NCBI RefSeq assembly: GCF_030285785.1
Contig: NZ_CP127247.1
Location: 2,565,501-2,629,500, forward strand
DNA: 64,000 nt
Source of the DNA: Parasedimentitalea psychrophila
Lineage (GTDB): Bacteria; Pseudomonadota; Alphaproteobacteria; Rhodobacterales; Rhodobacteraceae
Reading direction: 5' to 3'
The notes below the pieces were generated by a model, which did not search any database, had not been told where the DNA came from, and saw nothing but the letters and a program-made list of their open reading frames with translations. This document shows, in pieces, positions 20,374 to 30,299 of the stretch; the stretch's first letter is position 1, and every line of letters starts with the position of its first letter. The position numbers were made by a program, and so were the translations under genes.

Positions 20374-21095
20374 TGAGCAGTTGAGGTTTCATCCTGATTT
20401 TTGAATGCCAATATACCTTCGGCCACTAAAATGCCTAAGCTCGAAGAGCAGGCATTCCCTTCGTCGGGAGACAGGAATTCGGTGGGCGAATAAGGAACCA
20501 TTTCTGCCATGTCTAACGCTAAAAATATGGACGTTTGAATGTGAACTCCAGCAAGAAGCCTAGCTGTGTCTTTACTGAAAACGGGTTCGATTTTGAACGG
20601 GATGTTGCCCAGAAGTGTGCTTAGGAGATTGTGTTTTGAAAGATGGGCGATTCCGGAGAGTTGACCGTATAATTTTCCAATATGGCGGAGAGCCTTTAAC
20701 CGAGGAGTTTCACCGTCTTTTTGGCGGTTTTGTCGAATCCCTCGGAGAGCTTCAATCCCCTCAATAGATTGTCTAACCAGCGTCGAAGCAGCGATGTAGT
20801 GACCTTTTACAATTAGAGAAAATGTTAGCGGAGCAATCTGTAACATCGCGGTCTGAATGGCGGCCCGCCTTTGGTCGTCGAGTAATATCTGTGAGCGTAA
20901 ACACGCTGCATCTCTAGAAATGACGGACCCACATGCTGATAGGGAGAGGTCAAAGGCCGTTATTAAGTGTCCTTCCGAAACCTGAAACTCTTTTTCAACA
21001 TTGGCTTCTTCGTCTCCAAGAGAATCTCTAAGAGTATTTGCGAATCCCAAGAATTCAAAGGGTGGAAAGTTATCACTCAAACAGTTCGTCCCCAC
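20361..21095 (-). CDS. Unknown helical protein, lower-GC gene
   Basis: A 244-residue protein not recognised. It is mostly helical with a central block [29 protein letters not shown], which faintly recalls DUF5677/HEPN-like helical bundles, though no catalytic motif is seen. Codon use is clearly more AT-rich than in neighbouring genes, which suggests acquisition. It starts with GTG inside the 3' end of rimO (19-base overlap), with GGGGAG 8 bases upstream, so it is probably read from the rimO transcript. A family B repeat covers its 3' end and another lies beyond rimO. Confidence 0.65.
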   Translation of the reverse strand: MGTNCLSDNFPPFEFLGFANTLRDSLGDEEANVEKEFQVSEGHLITAFDLSLSACGSVISRDAACLRSQILLDDQRRAAIQTAMLQIAPLTFSLIVKGHYIAASTLVRQSIEGIEALRGIRQNRQKDGETPRLKALRHIGKLYGQLSGIAHLSKHNLLSTLLGNIPFKIEPVFSKDTARLLAGVHIQTSIFLALDMAEMVPYSPTEFLSPDEGNACSSSLGILVAEGILAFKNQDETSTAHPSA

Positions 21096-22480
21096 AGGTC
21101 ATACTCCCCAGCCTCATCAACTTCAACGGTAACCAGATCGCCGACCGACAACCCCTCGGTCCCCTCGTCAATGAACAGATTGCCGTCAATCTCGGGGGCG
21201 TCAGCTTTGGTGCGGCAGGTGGCGATGCCGTCTTCGTCGATGTCATCAATGATCACCTGCATCACCTGACCCACCTTGGCCTGCAGCTTCGCCTCGGATA
21301 TCGCCTGCGCCTTTTGCATGAACCGCTCCCAGCGCTCTTGCTTGAGCTCTTCTGCGACATGTTCCGGCAGCGCGTTGGAGCGCGCACCCGCGACGTTTTC
21401 GTACTTAAAGCAGCCAACACGGTCCAGCTGCGCCTCGTCCATCCAGTCCAGCAGGTGCTGGAACTCTGCCTCAGTCTCACCGGGGTAGCCGACAATAAAG
21501 GTCGAGCGCAGGGTGATGTCGGGGCAGGTGGCGCGCCAGGCGGCGATCTCGTCCAGGGTCTTGGCACCCGCCGCCGGCCGCGCCATGCGTTTCAGCATAT
21601 CCGGGTGCGAATGCTGGAACGGGATATCCAGATAGGGCAGCACTGCGGTGTCAGGGTCCGCCATCAGCGGGATCAGCTCGCGCACGAATGGGTAGGGGTA
21701 GACATAGTGCAGCCGCACCCACAGGTCCTGCGGAGAGCCCAGGCGGCCCAGTTCGCGGGTCAAATCGGTGATATGGCTGCGCACCTCAGCGCCCTTCCAC
21801 GGGTTCAGATCATGCTTGCGGTCCATCCCATAGGCCGAGGTATCCTGCGAGATTACCAGCAGTTCGCGCACCCCGGCAGCGACCAGCTTCTCGGCCTCAC
21901 GCAGAACGGCGTGGGCCGGGCGCGACACCAGACGGCCGCGCATATCGGGGATGATGCAGAACTTGCAGCGGTGATTGCAACCTTCCGAGATCTTCAGATA
22001 ACTGAAATGGCGCGGCGTCAGCTGGACGCCGGTGGCGGGCAGCAGGTCGACAAAGGGGTTGGGATCTGGCGGCACGGCGGCATGCACCGCGTCCAGCACT
22101 TGTTCGTATTGATGCGGGCCGGTGACCGCCAGAATGCGCGGGTGGTGCTCGCGGATATAATCGGGTTCAGCGCCGAGACAGCCGGTGACAATCACCTTGC
22201 CGTTCTCCTTCAGCGCCTCGCCAATGGCCTCCAGGCTTTCGGCCTTGGCACTGTCGAGGAAACCGCAGGTGTTGACGATCACCGCATCAGCCCCGGTGTA
22301 ATCGGGCGAGATCCCGTAGCCCTCGGCGCGCAGCCGGGTCAGGATGCGTTCACTGTCCACCAGCGCCTTGGGGCAGCCGAGGCTGACCATACCAATGGTC
22401 GGCTGGCCGGCACGTGGCGCATCACCGATTTGCAGTTTCGGGGCAAGGTCGGGGCGGAGCTCTGGCGGATTGCTGGTCAT
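21077..22480 (-). CDS. rimO: Ribosomal protein S12 methylthiotransferase
   Basis: A 467-residue radical SAM methylthiotransferase. It has an N-terminal UPF0004 domain with three cluster cysteines ([32 protein letters not shown]), the radical SAM motif CNHRCKFC, and a C-terminal TRAM domain ending in YDLWGRTV. It adds a methylthio group to the conserved Asp of ribosomal protein S12. ATG at 22480 gives [11 protein letters not shown]. The frame is open 47 codons further but crosses a repeat. The 3' end overlaps the low-GC unknown gene. Confidence 0.95.
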   Translation of the reverse strand: MTSNPPELRPDLAPKLQIGDAPRAGQPTIGMVSLGCPKALVDSERILTRLRAEGYGISPDYTGADAVIVNTCGFLDSAKAESLEAIGEALKENGKVIVTGCLGAEPDYIREHHPRILAVTGPHQYEQVLDAVHAAVPPDPNPFVDLLPATGVQLTPRHFSYLKISEGCNHRCKFCIIPDMRGRLVSRPAHAVLREAEKLVAAGVRELLVISQDTSAYGMDRKHDLNPWKGAEVRSHITDLTRELGRLGSPQDLWVRLHYVYPYPFVRELIPLMADPDTAVLPYLDIPFQHSHPDMLKRMARPAAGAKTLDEIAAWRATCPDITLRSTFIVGYPGETEAEFQHLLDWMDEAQLDRVGCFKYENVAGARSNALPEHVAEELKQERWERFMQKAQAISEAKLQAKVGQVMQVIIDDIDEDGIATCRTKADAPEIDGNLFIDEGTEGLSVGDLVTVEVDEAGEYDLWGRTV

Positions 22481-22551
22481 GAGGGGCCATATAGTATGGC
22501 TGGGCGCGTTTGGGAATGGAGGAATTTGCATGGCACCTGCCCAGTGGCACA

Positions 22552-22645
22552 GCGGGCCGCGCCTGACCTTCCCGCCAAACCGAAGGTTTGCCTCTGGCAA
22601 AACGGCGAAGGCGCTTTGCACCTTCCCAAGGTCAAGCGCGACCCT
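22552..22645 (-). repeat. Dispersed hairpin repeat, family B, copy 2 (with nested hairpin)
   Basis: On the minus strand: GCGCTTGACCTTGGGAAGG, TGCAAAGCGCCTTC, then an inserted hairpin (GCCAGAGGCAAACCTTCGGT), then GGGAAGGTCAGGCGCGG. The outer blocks match the copy at 50045, and the inner roughly 35 bases are absent there. Confidence 0.7.
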
Positions 22646-22719
22646 CAGTTATGTGTTGATAGGCAACAGCTTTCACCCTTAACGTGTAGCCAAAGCCATT
22701 TTGATGACGAGATGAATTC

Positions 22720-24069
22720 ATGCGTGACGAGACCCTGGGGGCGCCAGCGCCGAAATCCGACCTGAAACCCGCAAACGCGAACCCCTGGTATGTGCTGATG
22801 ACGCTGTATGGCGAGCAGGATGAAGACTCAAAAAATACTGGCCTGCAAAAGAAGAATAGGGATGCCTGGAACGCTTGGGTGGCAAGCCGGATTTCAATAA
22901 AACTCTCGGACGAGATGGAACCCCACTGGAATTCTGACTGGCTGGGCCGTTTCTGTCCCTTGCGTTGGTCAACAGAAATGGAGAAGCTTTTCCGTACTGA
23001 ATGCACCAGAAGGGGATTCCCTCAGGCAGATGTCCCAACCCATGAAACTGAGATTAGGTTGTCTAAGTTGGATATCCCATTTGGCTTAAACTTGACGGGC
23101 TACTTGTTCTGCCAGCCGGTTACTCTCGCTGGGTGCACCTTCGCAAGTTTCTCTGCTCGCGCAGCCATTTTTGCAAAATTGCTAACGCTAGAGGACAATA
23201 AGTTTCTTACACAGGCAGCTTATTATTCCACAAAATTTTTGGGTGAGTATTATGCAGCTGGAAACGAATACTGCCATGGTGCGAACTTTCGGTCCGCCGT
23301 GTTCAACAGTGCGATGACGAGCTTTCACGATACTTATAAGAGTGAAGCTGCATTTTCTAATATTCGTTTCAAAGGAGCAGTCAATTTTGAAGGTTCGAGG
23401 TTTCTTCAAACTCACGGTGAGTCTGACCATGATTGCTTGTTTCAAAATTGTGAGTTTCACGCCCCAACGAATTTTCGATCGACGACTTTCAAGAGTTTTT
23501 ACCCGGATTTTCATGGCGTAGTTCTTCATGAACGCACTCTGTTTTCAGCTGGGAATGAATACTGGCCCAAGCACACAAGCCAACGATTAGAACAGGCTCG
23601 GAACACCTGCTCCGCAGTTCGTCACATTCTCGCCAAACAAAGCCTCCCTGAGGATGAACACTTCTTCTTCCGCCGCGAAATGCAAATTTCAGGAGAAATC
23701 GGCTCATTCTGGCAGCAACTGCCGTATCGGGCGTTTGGTTTGATTTCCGACTATGGCCACTCCATCGCGAGGCCGCTGATAGGGTTAGCCATTATCTGGA
23801 CCTTTGGCTTCGCTTGTTTCTGGGGCTATCTGGCCAGTTGTTGCGTTCCTTTTCCGGCTGAGGTCACAGATCACCCGATGGGATCGGCCATGGCGCTTAG
23901 CTTTTCCAACCTGTTCCCGCTGTTTGGTTTTGGCCGCACGTTTCTCAGGGAGATCTTGCCAAACCTTCCAACCTCGCTGGCGGTTCTTTCGGGTCTGCAA
24001 ACCATCATCAGCCTGCCTCTGCTGTTCTTCCTCGGCCTTGGGCTGCGACAACGGTTTCGCCTGCGTTGA
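22720..24069 (+). CDS. Pentapeptide-like repeat membrane protein
   Basis: A 449-residue protein. Residues about 110-270 have degenerate pentapeptide-like repeats (phrases like GANFRSAVFNSA, AFSNIRFKGAVNFEGSRF, APTNFRSTTFKSF). The C-terminal third has two or three hydrophobic segments (PLIGLAIIWTFGFACFWGYL; SGLQTIISLPLLFFLGLGL) and ends LRQRFRLR. This layout, a beta-helix-like soluble part joined to a short membrane module, occurs in uncharacterised bacterial proteins. The first 1 kb is lower in GC than its surroundings. It is divergent from rimO with a family B repeat between. No signal peptide is seen. Confidence 0.7.
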   Translation: MRDETLGAPAPKSDLKPANANPWYVLMTLYGEQDEDSKNTGLQKKNRDAWNAWVASRISIKLSDEMEPHWNSDWLGRFCPLRWSTEMEKLFRTECTRRGFPQADVPTHETEIRLSKLDIPFGLNLTGYLFCQPVTLAGCTFASFSARAAIFAKLLTLEDNKFLTQAAYYSTKFLGEYYAAGNEYCHGANFRSAVFNSAMTSFHDTYKSEAAFSNIRFKGAVNFEGSRFLQTHGESDHDCLFQNCEFHAPTNFRSTTFKSFYPDFHGVVLHERTLFSAGNEYWPKHTSQRLEQARNTCSAVRHILAKQSLPEDEHFFFRREMQISGEIGSFWQQLPYRAFGLISDYGHSIARPLIGLAIIWTFGFACFWGYLASCCVPFPAEVTDHPMGSAMALSFSNLFPLFGFGRTFLREILPNLPTSLAVLSGLQTIISLPLLFFLGLGLRQRFRLR

Positions 24070-24137
24070 ACCTCGCAAGACATTGCACCTACCTCTCAGC
24101 GCGTTAATCTAGGTCCAAACAGACAGGGAATTGGGCC

Positions 24138-26075
24138 ATGCGGTTGTTGTTTCGGGTATTTGTGGCGCTGGTGATCACGGTGGTGGTGGTGATTGGCGGG
24201 CTGTTGCTGCTGCCGGGGGATAAGCTGGCAGAGCTGGTCTCGGACCAGCTGGAGGCGCAGACCGGGCGCAAGTTGGCGGTCAGCGGCGAGGTGGGCCTGT
24301 CGGTCTGGCCGGTGCTGGGCGTCAAGGCGCATGGGGTCAGCCTGTCAAACGCTGATTGGGCGGCGGATCAGCCGATGTTGACAGCCGAGAGCCTGTCGAT
24401 TGGCATCTCGGCCCCGGACCTGCTGAATGGTGACGTGCGGATCAAATCAATCACTGCCAAGGCGCCGCATCTGAACCTGAGCACCGATGCCAGTGGTCAG
24501 GGCAACTGGGTGCTGACACCCGCCATTGACGCCGCTCAATCACTCGGTGCTGAGGCGGAAGGGGCAGCCGAAGGCGTTGGGGCCGCGTTGAGTGTCGAGG
24601 CGCTGGTGCTGAGCGGCGCCAGTGTCAGCTATGCCGCGCATGGTGAAGCGCTGGTCGAGCTGCGCAATATCGATCTGCAGCTGAAATGGCCGGAGCCCAA
24701 TGGCACCGTTGATTTTCTGGTTACACTGCATCAATCCGAAGCGCCGGTGCAGATCAAAGGCGAGATTGGCACCTTTGCGGCGTTTCTGGATGGCCAGGTG
24801 GCCTCGGTTGGCGCGACAGTGACTATGGCAAAGGACGTCGCGCGGTTTGACGGTCGGGGTGGGATCAATGGCGAGGCCTCGGGGCGGTTGACAGTCAAGA
24901 GTGAGAACATCGCAGCGGCGCTGCGGGCGGCAGGACTGGCGGGCATTTCGCTGCCGCGCGGGCTGGGACAGCGCATAACCGCGGGCAGTGACCTGACCTA
25001 CACTCCGGATGGACGTCTGACGCTGCGGGATCTTACCTTAGATCTGGGGGGCAATCTGCTAACCGGCGCGGTGGATCTGACCCTGGGCGCGGTGCCCCAT
25101 TTCACCGCCAAGCTAGAGGCGCAGGATCTGGACTTTTCGGCGCTGACCGCGACCAGTGGCGCCTATGCCGCTGCCAGCCCGGCGGGGTCTGGCTGGTCAC
25201 AGGACCGCATTGATGCCTCGGGGCTGACGCTGGCAAATGGCTCGCTGGAGTTGAGCGTCGCCAGTCTGGATACCGGCGGTGTCAAGCTGGGGGCCAGCAA
25301 GCTGACCCTGTCGATTGACAATGCGCGCGCGGTGCTGAGCTTTCTGCCACTCTCGGTTTTTGGCGGCACGGTGCAGGGGCAACTGGTGGCCAACAATCGC
25401 AATGGCCTGTCTGTTGGCGGCAAGCTGACCTATGCGGGCATCCGTCTGGAGCAGGCGCTGGGGCAGCTGGCGGGCTATGACCGGCTGCACGGTGAGGCCT
25501 TGGGCGAGGTGCAGTTTCTCGGCATTGGCAATACGCAGGATGCCATCATGCGCTCGCTGAGCGGCAAGGGCTGGCTGGAGATCGGCAAGGGGTTCCTTAC
25601 CGGATTTGACCTGGAGGGGCTGATGCGGTCTGGCGGTGGCAATGGCGGTAGCACCGTGTTTGATGGGCTGACCGCCAGCTACACCCTGAAGGATGGCAAT
25701 CTGGACAATCAGGATCTGCTGATTTCACTGAAGGCGGTGCGGGCTGACGGGAAAGGACGAATTGGTTTGGGGGCGCAGGATTTGGATTACCTGTTCACGC
25801 CAACTGCGACGGCGGCGAATGGGGGGCAGGGGCTGTCGATTCCGCTGCGGATCACAGGCCCCTGGTCTGATCCCAAGATCCGCCCTGACCTGAGCATGGT
25901 GCTGGAGGCAGAGATCGACGGGATCGAGGATCAAGCCACTGAGCAGTTGCTTCAGAAATTAAGTGAAGAGTTGGAGGTTGAGATGGCGCCAGAACAGGAC
26001 TTGGGCGAGGCGATCCAGGATGGACTGGAGCAGCGGGCCAAGGATAGTTTGTTGCGGCTGTTGCAGGGGAATTGA
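24138..26075 (+). CDS. AsmA family protein
   Basis: A 645-residue protein with one N-terminal transmembrane helix (residues about 4-25) and a long beta-rich periplasmic part. The opening (LAVSGEVGLSVWPVLGVKAHGVSLSNADW) is the AsmA signature. The C-terminal half has the AsmA-C pattern (GEALGEVQFLGIGNTQDAIMRSLSGKG). AsmA-like proteins help phospholipid transport to, or assembly of, the outer membrane. It is a single gene followed by a family A repeat. Confidence 0.9.
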   Translation: MRLLFRVFVALVITVVVVIGGLLLLPGDKLAELVSDQLEAQTGRKLAVSGEVGLSVWPVLGVKAHGVSLSNADWAADQPMLTAESLSIGISAPDLLNGDVRIKSITAKAPHLNLSTDASGQGNWVLTPAIDAAQSLGAEAEGAAEGVGAALSVEALVLSGASVSYAAHGEALVELRNIDLQLKWPEPNGTVDFLVTLHQSEAPVQIKGEIGTFAAFLDGQVASVGATVTMAKDVARFDGRGGINGEASGRLTVKSENIAAALRAAGLAGISLPRGLGQRITAGSDLTYTPDGRLTLRDLTLDLGGNLLTGAVDLTLGAVPHFTAKLEAQDLDFSALTATSGAYAAASPAGSGWSQDRIDASGLTLANGSLELSVASLDTGGVKLGASKLTLSIDNARAVLSFLPLSVFGGTVQGQLVANNRNGLSVGGKLTYAGIRLEQALGQLAGYDRLHGEALGEVQFLGIGNTQDAIMRSLSGKGWLEIGKGFLTGFDLEGLMRSGGGNGGSTVFDGLTASYTLKDGNLDNQDLLISLKAVRADGKGRIGLGAQDLDYLFTPTATAANGGQGLSIPLRITGPWSDPKIRPDLSMVLEAEIDGIEDQATEQLLQKLSEELEVEMAPEQDLGEAIQDGLEQRAKDSLLRLLQGN

Positions 26076-26099
26076 TGTGGGGGAGGCTGGGGGTAAAGC

Positions 26100-26143
26100 T
26101 GGGGCGCTGCCCCAGACCCCGGGATATTTTTGGCCAGATGAAG
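26100..26143 (+). repeat. Dispersed intergenic repeat, family A, copy 3
   Basis: GGGGCGCTGCCCC is followed by AGACCCCGGGATATTTTT and the tail GGCCAGATGAAG, starting 25 bases after the asmA stop. Confidence 0.7.
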
Positions 26144-26204
26144 TTTCGGATCCGGTGGTTTGACAGGCGGGGTCGCGCCGGGGGGAGCTGGCGCGACGGA
26201 GTCA

Positions 26205-27701
26205 TCAGATGCTTTGGTCGTAGTCGCCGACCAAGGGTTCGCTGCGGATAACCGCATCGATATCCGCAAAGATCGCCCGCATTTCCGCCTCGCTGTGTGA
26301 GCTTTCACAGACCACCACCAGATTGGGGGTGTTCGACGATGCGCGCACCAGGCCCCAGGAACCATTGTCGAGGATGACGCGGGCGCCATTGACGGTGACC
26401 ACCTCTTTGATGGCGCGCCCGGCCAGAGATTCTCCAGCCTGGTGTTTGGCAACCAGTTTTGCGACCAGACGCTCTAGCACCTGGTATTTCTCGGTATCGG
26501 CGCAATAGGGCGACATGGTGGGGGTGGCCCAGGTTTTCGGCAGGGCCTTGCGCAGGTCCGACATTTTCATCTCTGGATTGCGGTCCATCAGCTTGCAGAT
26601 TTCCACCGCCACCCGCATGGCGCAGTCATAGCCGCGACCAAGGGGTTCGGCGAGGAAGTAGTGACCGGATTTCTCGAATCCAGCCAGGGCGCCGAGTTCC
26701 TTGACGCGGCGCTTCATGTGGCTGTGGCCGGTTTTCCAATAGTCGGCGCTGGCGCCGTTTTTCTGCAATTCGGGGTCAGAGGCAAACAACCCGGTGGATT
26801 TCACGTCGGCCACAAAGATGGCATTGGGGTAAATCTTGGACAGGTCGCGGGCCATGATGACCCCCACCTTGTCGGCAAAGATTTCCTCGCCCTCGTCGTC
26901 GACTACGCCGCAGCGGTCGCCGTCGCCGTCAAAGCCCAATGCAAAATCGGCGCCTGAGGCCCGCACGCTGTCGGCCATGTCATGCAGCATTTCCATCGCT
27001 TCGGGGTTGGGGTTGTAATGGGGGAAGGTATAGTCGAGCTCGTTATGGCTGGGCACCACTTCGACGCCGATGCGTTCGAACAGTTCCGGGGCAAAGGCGG
27101 CGGCGGTGCCGTTGCCGGTGGCGCAGACCACCTTGAGCGGCCGGGTCATTTTGAAATCACCAACCAGATCATCAAGGTAAGCCTCTTTGACACCGTCGAC
27201 AAATTCGTAAGCGCCGCCGGGGCGGGCGATGCCCTCGCCGTTGAGTACAATGTCGCGCAGCTCGCTCATTTCATCGGGGCCGTGGGTGAGCGGGCGTTCA
27301 AAGCCCATCTTGACCCCGGTCCAGCCATTGGGGTTGTGGCTGGCGGTGACCATGGCGACGGCGGGCACATCCAGGTGGAACTGGGCGAAATAGGCCATCG
27401 GCGACACCGCCGGGCCAATGTCCTTGACCCGCACTCCGCCCTGGATCAGCCCCAGCATCAGCGCGTTTTTGATGCTGAGAGAATAGTCGCGGTAGTCGTT
27501 GGCCACCGCGATCACCGGGTCGATGCCACGCGCAAACATCTGGGTGGCGAGGCCAAGGCCAAGCGCGGTGATGCCGGGCAGGTTGATCTCGTCCGGGTAT
27601 TTCCAACGGGCGTCATACTCGCGAAAACCGGTTGGAACGATCATCGGATCACGCAGAAAATTCCAGCTGTTGGGCGTCACTGAGGTGGTTGGTCTGGTCA
27701 T
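26205..27701 (-). CDS. Phosphomannomutase/phosphoglucomutase
   Basis: A 498-residue alpha-D-phosphohexomutase. The phosphoserine loop is TASHNPNGWTG, the metal loop is FDGDGDRCG, the sugar-binding loop is FEKSGHYF, and the C-terminal phosphate-binding loop is RASSNTPN. It interconverts mannose-6-P and mannose-1-P, or the glucose equivalents, supplying activated sugars. It is last in the kpsT-kpsE-kdsA operon, so its product is probably used for surface polysaccharide. The choice between mannose and glucose cannot be made from sequence alone. Confidence 0.92.
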   Translation of the reverse strand: MTRPTTSVTPNSWNFLRDPMIVPTGFREYDARWKYPDEINLPGITALGLGLATQMFARGIDPVIAVANDYRDYSLSIKNALMLGLIQGGVRVKDIGPAVSPMAYFAQFHLDVPAVAMVTASHNPNGWTGVKMGFERPLTHGPDEMSELRDIVLNGEGIARPGGAYEFVDGVKEAYLDDLVGDFKMTRPLKVVCATGNGTAAAFAPELFERIGVEVVPSHNELDYTFPHYNPNPEAMEMLHDMADSVRASGADFALGFDGDGDRCGVVDDEGEEIFADKVGVIMARDLSKIYPNAIFVADVKSTGLFASDPELQKNGASADYWKTGHSHMKRRVKELGALAGFEKSGHYFLAEPLGRGYDCAMRVAVEICKLMDRNPEMKMSDLRKALPKTWATPTMSPYCADTEKYQVLERLVAKLVAKHQAGESLAGRAIKEVVTVNGARVILDNGSWGLVRASSNTPNLVVVCESSHSEAEMRAIFADIDAVIRSEPLVGDYDQSI

Positions 27702-27724
27702 CGGGAAAACTCTTTTACGTTAAA

Positions 27725-28558
27725 TCAAAAGGTCATTGGGTTGGCCTTGGCCAAAGCATCAAATGCCATCAGAGTTTCGATCAGTTGCGGCATCTGGTCG
27801 AGATAAATCATGTTGGGGCCGTCGGAAGGCGAGCGGTCCGGATCTTCATGGGTTTCAATGAAAATGGCGGCCACACCAATGGCGGCGGCGGCACGGGCCA
27901 TCACCGGGGCAAATTCACGTTGGCCACCGGTGGAGCCACCAAGCGCCGCCGGCTGCTGAACCGAGTGGGTGGCATCCATCACCACCGGATAGCCGGTGGC
28001 CGCCATCTGTGGCAGTGAGCGCATGTCGGTGACCAAGGTATTGTAACCAAACGAGGTGCCGCGTTCCGTCAGCAGGATGCGATGGTTGCCGGCGCTTTCG
28101 ATTTTGGTGACGATATTGGCCATGTCCCAGGGGGCGAGAAACTGGCCCTTTTTGACATTGATCGCGGCGCCGGTTGCAGCCGCTGCCAGCAGCAGATCGG
28201 TCTGCCGACACAGCAGCGCCGGGATCTGCAGGATATCACAGACCGCAGCGGTGGGGGCACATTGCTCGGCGGTATGGACATCCGTTAGCACTGGCACGCC
28301 GATGGCCTGCTTGACGCTGTCGAGCATCGCCAGACCTTCCTCCATGCCCGGACCACGGACACCGCTGATCGAGGTGCGGTTGGCCTTGTCGTAGGAGGCC
28401 TTGAACACATATTGTGCCCCGACGGCATCGCAGGCCTCTTTCATTTTGCCTGCGATCATCTGCGCGTGATCGGCGCTTTCCAGTTGGCACGGACCGGCAA
28501 TCAGGGTCAGGGGACGGTCGTTGCCGATGGTGAGGTTGGCGATTTGAATATTTTTCAT
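27725..28558 (-). CDS. kdsA: 3-deoxy-8-phosphooctulonate synthase
   Basis: A 277-residue enzyme with the KDO8P synthase blocks [28 protein letters not shown] and [18 protein letters not shown]. It condenses phosphoenolpyruvate with arabinose-5-phosphate to KDO-8-phosphate, the precursor of KDO in lipid A core and in KDO-linked capsules. The second-block Asn marks the metal-independent type. It starts 4 bases after kpsE ends, and 23 bases separate it from the mutase. Placement in the export operon may mean a dedicated KDO supply for capsule. A second kdsA elsewhere cannot be excluded. Confidence 0.95.
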   Translation of the reverse strand: MKNIQIANLTIGNDRPLTLIAGPCQLESADHAQMIAGKMKEACDAVGAQYVFKASYDKANRTSISGVRGPGMEEGLAMLDSVKQAIGVPVLTDVHTAEQCAPTAAVCDILQIPALLCRQTDLLLAAAATGAAINVKKGQFLAPWDMANIVTKIESAGNHRILLTERGTSFGYNTLVTDMRSLPQMAATGYPVVMDATHSVQQPAALGGSTGGQREFAPVMARAAAAIGVAAIFIETHEDPDRSPSDGPNMIYLDQMPQLIETLMAFDALAKANPMTF

Positions 28559-28562
28559 GAGC

Positions 28563-30299
28563 TTACGATGAGACCTGTTCGCGAAGGATGGACGCTGTGA
28601 GCGAGAACATCAGATAGATACCGGAAAAAATCAGAAAAGCCAAAATCGTATTTTCGAATTTCCGTGGATAAGAGGCTTCCTGGCTGGGAACAGGCTGAAC
28701 CGAGGTTGTAAGGTAGCGAACCTGCCGGTTGGCCTCCATGCGGGTCTGTTCAACCTGTTGCAGGGCGGATTGCAGCATCAGATCACGCGTGGCCAGATCT
28801 GCCTGAGCCATTTGGATCTGCACACTAAGACTGGCCAGCGAGTTTTCGCCGGCCGAGGCGCTGATCATGCGTTGATTAAGCCGGTCAATGACCGCCTGCA
28901 GCCGGGCGATGTCGGCGCGGGTGCCAGCGACCTTGGCCTTGTTGGGGCGCGCATTGTCCAGCAGGGCTGCCAGTTCCAGCTCCTTTTCCTGCACTTGTAT
29001 CTCAAATGTACTGATCTGCGAGCGCAGCGACACGATCACCCCTTCGGGGTCCAGCACGGAACCTTTCTGTTGCAATTGAACCAGAGCCACCTGTGCCGTA
29101 CGACGTGCTTTTTCGGCACTTTCCATGGCCAACTCGGCATCTATCATCTGATTGCCACGCTTGTTGATGGACAGGTTGTTGGCCATTTCCTCGGCATAGG
29201 CAATCAGGCTGCGTGAAAACTGGGCCGAGACCTCGGGGTCCGCCGCGGTGACCTCCATTCGGATCGACCCCTCGGTTGGATCATAGCCAACTTTGACATA
29301 GCGGGTGTAGGTCTTATAGGCCTCTTCATTGCTGGGATTGTCGTTCAACCGCTGGATCGGATCAATCCACGCCTGGGTGAAATGGGATTTATAGCCGATG
29401 TCCCGATCCAGCCGCAGCATCGCCTCTTTCGATTGCAGAAAACTTTGCACAGCGATCGAATCCTGGCTGGTGGCAAATTGGGTGCCAGTGAGCAGCCCCA
29501 TTGCGCCGCCGCTGGTGTTGTCAGCTTTCAGGATCAGAAACTCGGATTTGGCGGCATACATCGGCGTTGCGACGCTGTAGAAATAATACCCAGCCAGCAG
29601 CGTCGGCAGCATGACAAAAAAGGCCAGACGCCCCATCAGCAGCACCAACTTGCGGCGGCGGCGATTGCTGATCTCGCGCTGGATGGTTTGGATGTCGCGG
29701 TTGCGCCGCTCTGCCGGGCTCATCTCGGTTGAGGGAAGGTTTGTTCTGGCGGCGGGGATGGTCTGCGGCAGCTGGACGGTTTCAGGCGCGTCCGGGCTGC
29801 CGGTGGCCCGGGCCCTGTTCTGTGGCACCACAAGTTCCAGCATGTTGGAGCGCTTGAACGGGTCGATGCCCTTTGCCCGCAGCAGCCGAACCGCATCAAA
29901 ATCCGAGGTCGCAGGCAGATTGTGCTTTTGCGCCACCCGGCGGGCCATACGCAGCTGACGACCTGTCAGCCCCTCATGGCGGATCGAGGCGATATCATTT
30001 TCAACACCGGTCTCACGCGCTGAACTGACCTGACCACTGACCGGTGCCTGATCACTGACCGGTGCCTGACCGCGGACCGGTGATTGCGCCTCGGGGCTGG
30101 TCTGCATCTGGGCCGAAGCGGCAGCGGCAGCGGCCTCGGCTCTTGGGCCGGGCACCGACCGGGCGCGGGCCGGTTGCACATTGGCAGTGCCCGCCGGACG
30201 GGTGTCCGGTTCCGCCGCTGTTGGCGCCGCCTGGCCGCCACCGGGGGCGCCCGGATTGCGGCGGATGCGGAATTTTTTAGCCTTGGGTTTCGTAGTCAT
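28563..30299 (-). CDS. kpsE: KpsE/BexC-type polysaccharide export protein with long N-terminal extension
   Basis: A 578-residue inner-membrane export protein of the polysaccharide co-polymerase type. It has a transmembrane helix near 216-240 ([20 protein letters not shown]), a large periplasmic coiled-coil part ([20 protein letters not shown]) and a second helix at the C-terminus. This is the KpsE/CtrB pattern. It is much longer than E. coli KpsE (382 residues) because of about 200 cytosolic residues rich in Pro, Ala and Gln. These include three 6-residue repeats ([12 protein letters not shown] type) coded by 18-bp DNA repeats. It should couple the ABC exporter to the outer-membrane channel. 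It overlaps kpsT by 23 bases. Confidence 0.9.
   Translation of the reverse strand: MTTKPKAKKFRIRRNPGAPGGGQAAPTAAEPDTRPAGTANVQPARARSVPGPRAEAAAAAASAQMQTSPEAQSPVRGQAPVSDQAPVSGQVSSARETGVENDIASIRHEGLTGRQLRMARRVAQKHNLPATSDFDAVRLLRAKGIDPFKRSNMLELVVPQNRARATGSPDAPETVQLPQTIPAARTNLPSTEMSPAERRNRDIQTIQREISNRRRRKLVLLMGRLAFFVMLPTLLAGYYFYSVATPMYAAKSEFLILKADNTSGGAMGLLTGTQFATSQDSIAVQSFLQSKEAMLRLDRDIGYKSHFTQAWIDPIQRLNDNPSNEEAYKTYTRYVKVGYDPTEGSIRMEVTAADPEVSAQFSRSLIAYAEEMANNLSINKRGNQMIDAELAMESAEKARRTAQVALVQLQQKGSVLDPEGVIVSLRSQISTFEIQVQEKELELAALLDNARPNKAKVAGTRADIARLQAVIDRLNQRMISASAGENSLASLSVQIQMAQADLATRDLMLQSALQQVEQTRMEANRQVRYLTTSVQPVPSQEASYPRKFENTILAFLIFSGIYLMFSLTASILREQVSS
30030..30083. repeat. Three 18-bp tandem repeats inside kpsE
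   Basis: Units CTGACCACTGACCGGTGC, CTGATCACTGACCGGTGC and CTGACCGCGGACCGGTGA lie head to tail. They code for a Pro-Val-Gln repeat in the cytosolic extension and are a likely site of length variation. Confidence 0.85.

Noticed and set aside
21038-22765. 575-codon frame on the plus strand
   Set aside because: Antisense to rimO. Composition rich in His, Gln and Arg, no start context.
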